The notes beneath the pieces are model-generated. The model had not been told where the DNA came from. It ran no database searches and saw only the letters and a program-made list of their open reading frames with translations. Position numbers and translations under genes: made by a program. A stretch of DNA of 64,000 bases from JARBAU01 sp040414675 (lineage in GTDB: Archaea > Thermoproteota > Nitrososphaeria > Nitrososphaerales > Nitrososphaeraceae): contig JBEDUN010000016.1 of the NCBI GenBank assembly GCA_040414675.1, positions 20,860-84,859 of the forward strand, given 5' to 3'. This document shows, in pieces, positions 1 to 8,097 of the stretch (position 1 is the first letter of the stretch; every line of letters begins with the position of its first letter).

Positions 1-844
1 GCTGTGGACTTCCAAAGAGAATAATATCACCTCTTTCTGCAGAATTAAGATCATCTCTTGTTGATCTTGCTTCACTCTTTCCGAATGATATGACTTCTCC
101 TTTTGATTCGCTGTTAAGACTAAACATTCCTAGATCTCCCATTGTTCCGATGCCGGCCGATAATGCCTTTGCTTCCCTTATTCCTCTTATTTGCACTCCA
201 TTCAAACTAACACTACTAGCTTTGATTTCTTTTCCTGCAAAATATCCCAATAGACCATAGGACAATTCACTATCCATCTCCAATGAAGAAATGATGGTAT
301 GTTTCGGTGTTCTTAATTCGTTGATCCTTAATTCTGACAAGGGAGCTTTTCCAGTTATAGCTGATGCAAGTGCACTCAATGCACTCTCTTTGTTAGTCAA
401 TAAACCCAACATTGAATTTGCAAAGACTGCTGCATTCGTTTCAGCTAGACTGACAAAACTTCCGGTCTTAGGGAGATGATATGCTTCATACGGGGTACAA
501 GTGAATGAATCCTTTACTCCTATGCTTTTGTATGAATTTACAATACTCATTTGCTTATGAATAAAATCCTGTGAAATACTGGACGTGTTATCTCTATCAA
601 AACCCATTGGATTTATAGTGGTTTTAACTTGAACTTTCGCATCGAGACAGAATTCTTCAAGAAACCTTCTGCCAGCCTCCCCAATGGTATTATAATTTAC
701 TCCTGATATATGTGCCCACTCTATAGGCACGAGTTTAGATGCACTGGTTGCTTCACCTACAGCAGACAAAATTCTGTAGGCTGAAGAAATAGCATCACCT
801 TCTGCACCGTTGAGGAGTTGTTCTTCTCTTCTAGTTAGATCCAT
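1..844 (-). CDS. aconitase X large (catalytic) subunit, 3' end outside window
   Basis: The frame is open from an ATG at 844 to the window edge (about 281 residues). The start DLTRREEQLLNGAEGDA and later motifs HISGVNYNTIGEAG, TTINPMGFD, TCTPYEAYHLP and AVFANSMLGLLTNKE match the DUF521 (aconitase X, AcnX) domain. Characterised AcnX proteins are iron-sulfur dehydratases; the archaeal type acts as phosphomevalonate dehydratase in the modified mevalonate pathway to isoprenoid lipids, which is the most likely role in an archaeon. The Cys of TCTPY lies in the conserved active-site stretch. The small DUF126 subunit is often next door but would lie left of base 1, so pairing cannot be checked. The alternative, hydroxyproline dehydratase, is less likely here. 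Confidence 0.88.
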   Translation of the reverse strand, partial: MDLTRREEQLLNGAEGDAISSAYRILSAVGEATSASKLVPIEWAHISGVNYNTIGEAGRRFLEEFCLDAKVQVKTTINPMGFDRDNTSSISQDFIHKQMSIVNSYKSIGVKDSFTCTPYEAYHLPKTGSFVSLAETNAAVFANSMLGLLTNKESALSALASAITGKAPLSELRINELRTPKHTIISSLEMDSELSYGLLGYFAGKEIKASSVSLNGVQIRGIREAKALSAGIGTMGDLGMFSLNSESKGEVISFGKSEARSTRDDLNSAERGDIILFGSPQ

Positions 845-1295
845 ATTTTGGATGTTGAGGAAAGATATAAGAATTCTTCATGCATCGCAGATTCGACGAA
901 CAAGCAGATGCATAGCTAAAAATTACTGAGCTTTGTCATGTGAATATTGAATTAGTATTGATCTATTTCTAGTATAATGTTCATGTAAGGTCGTCTCTTA
1001 ATATAGTACGAATCAGCTGGCTTCTTATTGGCAGTGCAGGCATATGAGTATTGGGTTATATATTGTGAATATGAATATTTCTGCAATATCAGCTAGATGA
1101 TTTTGTGAGCATTCATTTTTACATTGTCTGGTGGAGACGAAAACTAGGATTGGCCTTTGCATATGTTGAATTTACAGCAGGCATTTACTAAGATGTCATA
1201 AGATATTCTAAGTATTTCTATTGGTTATACTATTCTCTTTTCATCATATTAGTCTTGTCCGTCTTGGCCTTCTCAGGTTCAATAAGATTAAGTCT
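845..1295. other. intergenic stretch, 451 bases
   Basis: AT-rich spacer between two minus-strand genes. It holds the promoter region of the aconitase X gene; no convincing coding frame or RNA is seen. Confidence 0.6.
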
Positions 1296-1637
1296 TTACT
1301 GATTGTTAATTTTTTTGACATCAATTATCAAATTTTCCCCGACTTGCGGTCTGCCTATCTTCTGATATCGTGTTTTGGGCATAGTTATTTGGATGGCGGT
1401 TTGAGGATAGGTATTGATGATGGTCTGTGGCTGTGATTTCAGGATCGCCTCAAGGAATGGTTTTATCTGTTCCTTTACGTCTTTATCCGTAACAACATTA
1501 TCGATAGCATCTAACATCAATTGTTGTTGTGTGAGTGGTTCGAGCTCAACATCCTCTACTAGATTAATTGTAACATTAACGCCTGTATCAGTCAACATAT
1601 TAATTTTATATTGTATCGCTGTCTCCTTTTCGTGCAT
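1296..1637 (-). CDS. conserved hypothetical protein, 113 aa
   Basis: Soluble protein without signal peptide or membrane segment. The N-terminal half has a strand-like start (QYKINMLTDTGVNVTINL), an acidic helix region in the middle, and a C-terminal strand-rich end (AIQITMPKTRYQKIGRPQVG, then NLIIDVKK). The ending recalls the small beta-rich arcadin-1-like proteins of TACK archaea, but this is only a resemblance by eye and no function is assigned. It was preferred to the overlapping plus-strand frame (1414-1695) because its composition is balanced and soluble while the other is a Ser/Cys-rich shadow. It stands alone, not in an operon. Confidence 0.6.
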   Translation of the reverse strand: MHEKETAIQYKINMLTDTGVNVTINLVEDVELEPLTQQQLMLDAIDNVVTDKDVKEQIKPFLEAILKSQPQTIINTYPQTAIQITMPKTRYQKIGRPQVGENLIIDVKKINNQ

Positions 1638-2094
1638 TAGTGATCTTAAATACCTCTATGCTTTATCTCTTTACGTGAGCTCATCATATCCATGAGACAT
1701 GGATTTCCTAAATAATAATAGCCATAATACGCATTAGGTAGAATATAATTAACAAGATTCAAGCAATATCTTAGAATTGGAATTACTCTTTGTATCCAGT
1801 TTACAATAACTATATGAATGCAACTTTCAGCCAATTAGAATTGAAACCCGAAAACTAGCTTCAAAAATTCTACCCGATTTTCGTAGTTATGGATAGAATG
1901 AAAAATTTGAAATCAATAGTGTATATCACGTACTAAAAGTGTAGTTGTTTAATCTATAATTCCACTTAAAGCAACTTAATTAAGAAGCTAGACTCTGTTG
2001 ATTTATTACTTGATGATAAATCCTGAATTTGACAATGACTTTCATTTCATGACGTATCAAGTAATATTATAGTGAGTTACAGATTACAAATCTT
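1638..2094. other. intergenic stretch, 457 bases
   Basis: Divergent promoter region between the 113-aa gene (minus) and the tRNA thiolase (plus). Very AT-rich, with no coding frame that looks real. Confidence 0.6.
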
Positions 2095-3060
2095 ATGACT
2101 CCAAGGGACTGCACCAGGTGCAACAACAACGGAATTGTATATCATAGAGCATATTCCGGCGAGTACCTTTGCAGAAATTGTTTTCTGTTTTCAATTGAGG
2201 ATAAAACCAAACGGTGTGTTAACAAATACTCCATGCTCAGATATCAAGATAAGGTAGCCGTTGCGGTATCTGGTGGCAAGGATAGCTTATCATTGTTATA
2301 TATTTTGAATAAAATATATGGCGAAAAAGACTACATCAACATCATCGCCGTAACTATAGATGAAGGCATACCTGGCTATCGTGACGAAAGTCTAGAGATA
2401 GCAAAGCACTTTTGTTCCAAGATTGGGATTGAGAATCGAGTTTTGAAATTTGGCGACGTATTTGGTATCAATATGGACGAATTATTATCAAATAGACCTT
2501 CTGAAAAGACTAGCTCTTGTTCGTTTTGTGGAACATTTCGACGAAGAGCATTGGATCTAATTTCAGAATCAGTAGGTGCCAGAGTCGTAGCTACAGGTCA
2601 CAACCTAGACGACCAATTGCAGACATTTCTAATCAATATTCTATCTGGTGATGTTGAGAGAATAGGCTGGATTTATCCAGAACCGGTAGAATATGGCGAG
2701 AAAAATATTAAGAAGATAAAACCTTTTGTAGAGATTTACGAACATGAACTAGTCTTTTATGCTTTGCAGCGTGGCATTCCTTTCCAGGCTGAAGAATGTC
2801 CGCATAAGAATGAGAGCATTCGAACAGATATTCGAAACTTCTTAAATTCACTCGAATCAAATCATCCGGGAATAAAGTATAATGCTTTTAATTCCGCTAT
2901 TAAAATATCAAAACTACTAAAAATGGAAATCCCAGGATCACTAACTAAGAAGCTCTGCTCTTTGTGCGGACGAGACTCATCAAGTTCGGTCTGCTCAGTA
3001 TGTAAAAACTTGATGTTTTTAAGCAGGGCGAAATCTTACAATGTGCAAAAGTCTGACTAG
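2095..3060 (+). CDS. ttuA: tRNA 2-thiolation ATPase, TtuA/Ncs6 family
   Basis: 321 residues. An N-terminal zinc finger has two CxxC pairs (CTRC at 6-9, CRNC at 26-29). It is followed by a PP-loop ATP pyrophosphatase domain with the SGGKDS loop at 59-64, a catalytic CSFC pair near 142-145, and HNLDD near 169-173, then a Cys near ECPHK. A second zinc finger closes the protein (CSLC and CSVC). This order is that of the TtuA/Ncs6/Ctu1 group, which adenylates U54 or wobble U34 of tRNA and inserts sulfur supplied by a ubiquitin-like carrier; members carry an oxygen-sensitive Fe-S cluster on three cysteines. Length is normal for the family. Whether U54 or U34 is the target cannot be decided from sequence alone. 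Confidence 0.93.
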   Translation: MTPRDCTRCNNNGIVYHRAYSGEYLCRNCFLFSIEDKTKRCVNKYSMLRYQDKVAVAVSGGKDSLSLLYILNKIYGEKDYINIIAVTIDEGIPGYRDESLEIAKHFCSKIGIENRVLKFGDVFGINMDELLSNRPSEKTSSCSFCGTFRRRALDLISESVGARVVATGHNLDDQLQTFLINILSGDVERIGWIYPEPVEYGEKNIKKIKPFVEIYEHELVFYALQRGIPFQAEECPHKNESIRTDIRNFLNSLESNHPGIKYNAFNSAIKISKLLKMEIPGSLTKKLCSLCGRDSSSSVCSVCKNLMFLSRAKSYNVQKSD

Positions 3061-3345
3061 GAATAATCTTATTTCTAATATATTGACCAGAATCTATTAA
3101 GCACATTAGATGTTCTTACTATCTTTAATGGGTTTTTGCCAGAATTTTGAATATTGCTGTAATGAAAGAAACCATCTAGCTAGCAACAGCTGTTCTATGC
3201 GACTACATGTGACTTCAGCAGTTATTGTTCATATATTGAAGATAAATCTAATTATTTCAGTAGATATTTGTAATGATTTTTATTATCAACTGCTGCAACT
3301 GAACTTGTAATTTAGGTTATGGAATTTTGGAAGTGTTGACCTAGT

Positions 3346-4350
3346 ATGATTGTCGTAGACAAGAACAGAATGTTTGAAGTGATCAAAGAGAGAAGACCCC
3401 GATCCATTGCAATTAGTGGTCCAGAAGGGATCATCTCCCAATTGCAAGATCATGCACAAAGCATTACACGTGAATTTGAAATCCCGGTATACATATTAGG
3501 AGATGCCTCGTGGGGTTCCTGCGATGTTAACACGCAAGCAGCTGACATATTGGGAGTGGATTTGCTTTTCAACGTGGCCCACACGATATCCTTTGAAACC
3601 CTGGGTCCAAAAGTAGTCATGATTAATGCATTTGATGATGCAAGCTTTGAACGTGTGGCCTTAGATTGTGCTGCTGGTCTCCGAGACCAATATTCATGTG
3701 TATCATTATTAACAACTAGCCAACACCTTCACCGGATTAAAGGCGTTAAGGAAATTTTTGATCAATATGGCTATACCGTCATTATAGGTAAAGGTAAGGG
3801 CCAGTTAAATGATGCGCAAGTGTTTGGCTGTGAATTCTATCCGGCCTTTGATTCAATCGACAAGGTTGATGCATTTATTTTTCTTGGTCAAAGCTTGTTT
3901 CATTCTGCTGGTGTCGCAGCATCTACAGGAAAACCAACTTACATGTTAGATCCATACTTTCAACAATACACTCAGGTTAATGACTTGGCTGCCAATATGC
4001 AAAAGAAATCAGTTCTGGCCGTTTATAAAGCGCTCGATTGTGAAAAGATCGGAATTATAATAGGCCTCAAGGAGGGCCAGTTTTCAAAAGTTAAAGCCCT
4101 AGAATTAAAAAACTCCTTCCAAAGGGAGGGAAAAGTTGTTCAATTAATAGCATTGACTGACATAACTGATGAGCGTCTCCTAAATTTTAAAGACATCGAT
4201 GTGTTTGTTCAAGTAGCTTGTCCAAGAATAAGTTCGGATAATTCGTTCAGCAAATTGGTTTTATCAGTCCCTGAAGCAACAGCCCTACTTAAATTAATGA
4301 GGAAAGAATCAATTCAGACGGATTTTCTTAAAATTAGACATTGGCTTTAA
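3346..4350 (+). CDS. dph2: diphthamide biosynthesis enzyme Dph2
   Basis: 334 residues, the usual archaeal length. Archaeal Dph2 is a homodimeric non-canonical radical-SAM enzyme that transfers the 3-amino-3-carboxypropyl group of SAM to the histidine of elongation factor 2, the first step of diphthamide synthesis. The three cluster-binding cysteines sit one per domain: C59 (GDASWGSCDV), C162 (VFGCEFYP) and C292 (VQVACPRIS). The GDASWGSCD and LGQSLFHSAGVAAST segments are typical. It starts with ATG after a 285-base spacer from the tRNA thiolase and converges on the SRP RNA gene. Confidence 0.95.
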   Translation: MIVVDKNRMFEVIKERRPRSIAISGPEGIISQLQDHAQSITREFEIPVYILGDASWGSCDVNTQAADILGVDLLFNVAHTISFETLGPKVVMINAFDDASFERVALDCAAGLRDQYSCVSLLTTSQHLHRIKGVKEIFDQYGYTVIIGKGKGQLNDAQVFGCEFYPAFDSIDKVDAFIFLGQSLFHSAGVAASTGKPTYMLDPYFQQYTQVNDLAANMQKKSVLAVYKALDCEKIGIIIGLKEGQFSKVKALELKNSFQREGKVVQLIALTDITDERLLNFKDIDVFVQVACPRISSDNSFSKLVLSVPEATALLKLMRKESIQTDFLKIRHWL

Positions 4351-4358
4351 AAATTGTT

Positions 4359-4384
4359 GGCCCAATTTTATATCTTGATGGGCT
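4359..4384. terminator. possible bidirectional terminator hairpin
   Basis: GGCCCA and TGGGCT can pair (one G-U) around a 14-base AT-rich loop. It lies between the stop of dph2 and the 3' end of the SRP RNA, which converge here, with A/T runs on both sides. Confidence 0.4.
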
Positions 4385-4411
4385 CGAAGATAATATTTTA
4401 GCAGAATACTA

Positions 4412-4738
4412 AGCTGCGAAGACAGCCTGCTGGTACCACCATAAATGTTAGGCCCTGTTTCAAACTCCACGAGATCCACCACGTAGACGTGCCAGCATGA
4501 TTGTGCCACCTTAGGATTGCTCCCTCCCGGACCTCATCCATTTCGATGATTTACGATCAACACTGTGCCTTCACACAGCTTGCCGCTCACGACCATCCAA
4601 CACGGCATGATTTCATTTCAGCGGCGTAAGTAGGTTCCTCTCACTTATGGATTTACCCAGCAGTTACTGATCCCAGCATGAAGCCGATTTCTAGTTTGGG
4701 GTACGGCTGGCACCCCGATCCTCCCTGTCTCCGCAATC
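4412..4738 (-). ncRNA. ffs: signal recognition particle RNA (7S RNA)
   Basis: On the minus strand the signature of SRP RNA helix 8 is present at 4514-4539: GGTCCGGGAGGGAGCAATCC, the archaeal version of the SRP54-binding GGTCCGGAAGGAAGCAGCC. The two ends pair as helix 1: GCGGAGACAG (4725-4734 complement) with CTGTCTTCGC (4416-4425 complement) forms ten pairs including one G-U. An inner GCTGG/CCAGC pairing next to helix 1 fits helix 5. About 327 nt is a normal archaeal size. With SRP54 and SRP19 it directs membrane and secreted proteins to the translocon. The ends are set by helix 1 and are good to a few bases. The region is clearly richer in G+C than its surroundings. Confidence 0.92.
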
Positions 4739-4753
4739 TTGCTATCTACAAAT

Positions 4754-4763
4754 CATTATATTT
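4754..4763 (-). promoter_or_regulatory. TATA box of the SRP RNA gene
   Basis: Minus strand AAATATAATG lies about 20-25 bases before the predicted 5' end of the SRP RNA, the normal archaeal distance. Confidence 0.55.
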
Positions 4764-4906
4764 GTGTATCACTCAATTAAAGAATTGATTTTTTGATAAT
4801 CTGATCTGATTCCAAATATGTTCTGACTATTCAAGAAATAGTATCAAACTGTTAGGATCACTTACATATTTATTTATATGACTATGCGAAAAAGAAAGTT
4901 AATATA

Positions 4907-5032
4907 ATGACAGAATACGAAGCTGGTACATTTAGATGTAAGGATTGTGGAAAGGAATTCCTAACAAGAAGAGACGCGGAAAAACATTACAATGAAAATC
5001 ATTCTAATGAAGTAACTAGAGCAATGGAATGA
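4907..5032 (+). CDS. C2H2 zinc-finger microprotein, 41 aa
   Basis: The whole protein is essentially one classical finger: C11-x2-C14 (FRCKDCGKEF), then H27 and H32 (EKHYNENH), giving Cx2C-x12-H-x4-H. The phenylalanines and the basic helix (RRDAEKHY) fit a DNA- or protein-binding C2H2 finger. A TATA-like TTTATTTATATG about 30 bases upstream suits a leaderless transcript starting at the ATG. Single-finger proteins of this kind are common in ammonia-oxidising archaea, and their targets are unknown. A similar one is at 36047. Confidence 0.75.
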   Translation: MTEYEAGTFRCKDCGKEFLTRRDAEKHYNENHSNEVTRAME

Positions 5033-5179
5033 ACTAACGGGTTTGTTGAAATGATTTCTGAATAGCTGTTGCATTGATGGTTGTTTGCTATGACAATAAT
5101 ATTATTAAAAGTCGATACATCCAAAAAATTTTATGCTATCCAAGGCCAAGTTAGCGATGGATATTTAGTGGGATAATCC

Positions 5180-5656
5180 TTATTCTTTTGCCACTATATA
5201 GTCAATTTCAACAGCACCATTTAACGGAAGGCTATTCATTCCTAGTGCGACTCGGGTATGCTTTCCCTTTTCCCCAAATATCTGCAAGATTAGATCAGAA
5301 GCTCCATCAATGACTTTAGGATGTTCTGTGAATGACGCTTCGCAGTTTACATACCCTGAAATCTTTATGAATTTGTCAACTCTATCCAAGCTACCTAAGG
5401 CAAATTCCAATTGTGATAATGCATTCATTGTGCAAAGCTGTGCGGCCTTCCTCCCATCCTCTAGTGATATATCCTTACCTACTTTACCCTTGAACTTGAT
5501 ATCACTAGAATTGGAACCCTGCTCTATCGGAAGTTGACCAGAGACAAACACTAGATTATCTGTTATAACAACTGGAACATACAAACCTGCGGATTTGGGT
5601 GTCTTAGGCAAGACTAGATTGAGTGAATTCAGTCGATCTTTAATCATGATAGACAC
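5180..5656 (-). CDS. RidA/YjgF family protein
   Basis: 158 residues. The fold signature is clear: NLVFVSGQLPIEQ, then KAAQLCTMNALSQLEFALGSL, ISGYVNC, and the end HTRVALGMNSLPLNGAVEID. The layout is that of the longer YjgF-like branch rather than RidA proper; the trimer active-site arginine (KHTRVA) is present. RidA itself deaminates reactive enamine/imine intermediates from PLP enzymes; members of this branch have less certain substrates. A second ATG four codons in (MIKDRLNSL) is an equally good start. The gene stands alone. Confidence 0.85.
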   Translation of the reverse strand: MSIMIKDRLNSLNLVLPKTPKSAGLYVPVVITDNLVFVSGQLPIEQGSNSSDIKFKGKVGKDISLEDGRKAAQLCTMNALSQLEFALGSLDRVDKFIKISGYVNCEASFTEHPKVIDGASDLILQIFGEKGKHTRVALGMNSLPLNGAVEIDYIVAKE

Positions 5657-5815
5657 CTTAACATTGTGCTCATTTTATTTTTTGCTCTAATACAAAGAAG
5701 CTGGGACTTCACAATCACTGGTTTCAGTAGATAGCGTAAGAACTTACCACCCTTACAACTTGTTAGATTTTGAAGGCAAATATTTTTAATATCAAGAGAA
5801 TATCTATTTTGTAAG

Positions 5816-6109
5816 ATGTGTGCACATCATGAAGAAAGTGAGAGCCACGGCTACAAAAACATGACGGTTATATCAATATCAATCCTGGTCATGGGACTTT
5901 CTCTTGCAATAGTAATCTTGCTCTGGGTCTGGATTGGCCACATTGGACCATCATATTCTGCAGATACCTTGTTAGTACAACAAAAGACTCTAAGAGAACA
6001 ATATCATCTTCCTTATCAACCCGTCGTCACTGACCCAAAGTTGCTATTGACGCCGCCATCGCTTAGAGCATTGGCAAATAATCAATCAAACACCAATAAT
6101 ACGAAGTAG
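5816..6109 (+). CDS. small single-pass membrane protein, 97 aa
   Basis: A His-rich cytoplasmic start (MCAHHEESESHGYKN) is followed by one membrane helix (about 17-42, VISISILVMGLSLAIVILLW) and a polar tail with prolines (HLPYQPVVTDPKLLLTPP) and an Asn-rich end. TATA-like TTTTTAATATC lies about 30 bases upstream. The architecture recalls small accessory subunits of respiratory complexes, but no family is recognised. Confidence 0.65.
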   Translation: MCAHHEESESHGYKNMTVISISILVMGLSLAIVILLWVWIGHIGPSYSADTLLVQQKTLREQYHLPYQPVVTDPKLLLTPPSLRALANNQSNTNNTK

Positions 6110-6163
6110 AAATTTCTAGAGCATCTGGTTTGTAAACATATAGAAGCAGGTCGCTTTATATCG

Positions 6164-6562
6164 TTAAAGGCTTTTAATTTTCTCTACTATTCGTACATAA
6201 GTCTCGATTAAACCAACAATCCTGATCTCAGCCAGTAGATCAGGTTGATTATTTATTTGCGTCGTTAGGTGTGCGATCCTGCCGATAAGCATTTTTTCGA
6301 CAGTTGATAGATCCTTACCTGCCTCAGAATAATCATTCTCGCCTTGTTGAGAACTAGAAAGTTCAGACCTAGTACTTGACTCTCTCTTCACCGAACGACC
6401 CTTTCCACAATTGACACATATTGTATCGTCCTTAAACCTTATCTGAACGCCAGAGCATTCTGGACAAGACTCACTAATTAAACAGCCCCCTTTGAGAAGT
6501 AAAGAGGCAGCATCCTGGAAATCCGAATTGTTAGGTGATTCCTTCTTCGATGGATCAGACAT
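6164..6562 (-). CDS. UPF0148 zinc-ribbon protein (Sjogren's/scleroderma autoantigen 1 family)
   Basis: 132 residues. The N-terminal module has an amphipathic helix (QDAASLLLKGGCLISESCP) followed by a zinc ribbon CPEC...CVNC. This arrangement, with LLKGG..L...CP.C, defines the UPF0148/Autoantigen p27 family, widespread in archaea and without an established role. A polar linker rich in Ser leads to a helical C-terminus (about 80-132), which probably mediates dimerisation. The Cys before the ribbon (C27) is also conserved-looking. Confidence 0.85.
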   Translation of the reverse strand: MSDPSKKESPNNSDFQDAASLLLKGGCLISESCPECSGVQIRFKDDTICVNCGKGRSVKRESSTRSELSSSQQGENDYSEAGKDLSTVEKMLIGRIAHLTTQINNQPDLLAEIRIVGLIETYVRIVEKIKSL

Positions 6563-6830
6563 ATATAAAACCTAAGTGTCATTACCATTCTATAATTCTA
6601 TTTTCTAAGCTCGAATTATGGAAATCGAACAAATAAATTGCGAGACAATAATGACTCGACAAGGATAATCAATCTGGTTGCTCTCTATGCATCATCGTCT
6701 AGAGAAGCACTAATAAATGACGGAATACTGTAAAATGGGATTCACCTTTGTGAACTCATTTGAAGATGGTTGGGTCAATTGCTCAACAAGTCACGCCTTA
6801 TCAAAACAACTTTGCAAGAATAGCGAGAAT

Positions 6831-7232
6831 CTACTTACTGCTATCCGTAAAAAACTGTCTTCGTTGTTGAACAATCGGAAGCACCTTCTCGGTCAGAATT
6901 TCATCAAAGTTCTTTATTTTATTATCTAGCGTAAGCAATAAGAAATAGTCGTCATTAATATGTATAGTGGCTCTACAAAGTTTCTCGTATTTTGCAAACG
7001 CATATGTCAATTGGCCTATTTTTGACTGAAATTTGACTCTGGTCTTGTATCTAGTGACTGTCAACGAGGCGTACTCTTCATTTTCTTCTTCCGACATCAA
7101 TGGTTGAAGGCCTTCTCTATGCTCAGCATTAATAAGCACACCAAACTTGTTGGCTATCCCAATCCAACGTATAGAGCTATCGATTGATAAAACTTCCTTC
7201 GTGAATGAGTACAAGAATTCATAATTAATCAC
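6831..7232 (-). CDS. DUF6659 family protein
   Basis: 133 residues, soluble. The pattern SIRWIGIANKFGVLINAEHREGLQPLMSEEENEEY, followed by a strand rich in basic residues (TVTRYKTRVKFQSKIG) and a hydrophobic TIHINDDYFLLLTLD strand, fits DUF6659, a family expanded in Thaumarchaeota with a roadblock/profilin-like look (IxxVGIxDxxG). Such folds usually act as small signalling or scaffold platforms; no role is known for this family. Single gene with AT-rich flanks. Confidence 0.72.
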   Translation of the reverse strand: MINYEFLYSFTKEVLSIDSSIRWIGIANKFGVLINAEHREGLQPLMSEEENEEYASLTVTRYKTRVKFQSKIGQLTYAFAKYEKLCRATIHINDDYFLLLTLDNKIKNFDEILTEKVLPIVQQRRQFFTDSSK

Positions 7233-7434
7233 AGGTTACAAGGAAGCAAAGAGGCTTAAAAACCTGCTTTAGAGTCGATTATCTAGTTAAGATACTATGC
7301 AAAATAAATAAAGATTATTGGTTCCTAATTTACTATAGTTGTTTCTTTTAATTAGTCTCTTGTTGATTCAAAAAAATGTGAAAATTTTACCTAAATATCA
7401 GGTTTTCAGATCTGCTTAGGTTCTTCCGACGCTA

Positions 7435-7857
7435 TTAAGATACTACGACCTTCCCTACCATTGTAGGATGTAGCTGACAGAAATACGGAAAGTCTCCTGC
7501 TTTTGCAAAGGTGTGGGTAAATGTTTTTCCTTTTGCAGTTAGTGCATTAGGTCCAGATAATCCAGAATCAAATTCCTTTCCTTTTGCAGAATCGTTTGGT
7601 CCAGAGCCAGACGTTACAGTATGAAACTGTGTGTCATCGTTGGTCCACTTTATTGAATCACCAGACTTGACGTTCATTGGGTTTGGCGAGAAAGCCTTGT
7701 CAGCAAGAGTTGATGCTCCACTTACGATTTTTACTTCCTTTTCCCCAGCTGCTAAGGCACGAGGCATACCTAAATTGTGGGTTCCAGAAACTGTCACACT
7801 TAGTCCTATGAGTCCTGCAACTATTGTGACAATAGTTAATGCTCTCTTTATATTCAT
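7435..7857 (-). CDS. exported plastocyanin-like cupredoxin
   Basis: 140 residues with a signal peptide (basic MNIKR, hydrophobic 6-24, ending near ALAAGEK). The single type 1 copper domain follows: H79 (DDTQFHTV), C127 and H130 (YFCQLHP) and M133 (PTM) are the four copper ligands in the normal order. Small blue copper proteins serve as mobile electron carriers outside the membrane in ammonia-oxidising archaea, where they replace c-type cytochromes. The gene is single and not next to an oxidase. Confidence 0.93.
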   Translation of the reverse strand: MNIKRALTIVTIVAGLIGLSVTVSGTHNLGMPRALAAGEKEVKIVSGASTLADKAFSPNPMNVKSGDSIKWTNDDTQFHTVTSGSGPNDSAKGKEFDSGLSGPNALTAKGKTFTHTFAKAGDFPYFCQLHPTMVGKVVVS

Positions 7858-8097
7858 GTTGGAGTGCTTTAGCGATTATATTTTATAAGTAGTTTGCGTT
7901 CAAAGAGGGCTAGATTCTAGAATTTGATCTAAAAGCATATCTGGATATTAATACGTGGAGCGGTTTTGAATAAATTTAGCTGAAACAAGCACTTCACTTT
8001 CTAAGAAAGTCAAGGTTTAACAACTTGCTAAGAACTACTATTGAGGATATTTCTTTCTTCTGTTAGAATCTCTTTAATTTCATAATTTCTAACAAAT

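Noticed and set aside
1414..1695. 93-codon plus frame
   Set aside because: Ser/Cys/Thr-rich shadow of the better minus-strand gene at 1296-1637.
4309..4509. 66-codon minus frame
   Set aside because: It lies inside the SRP RNA, which is supported by helix 1 and the SRP54-binding motif.
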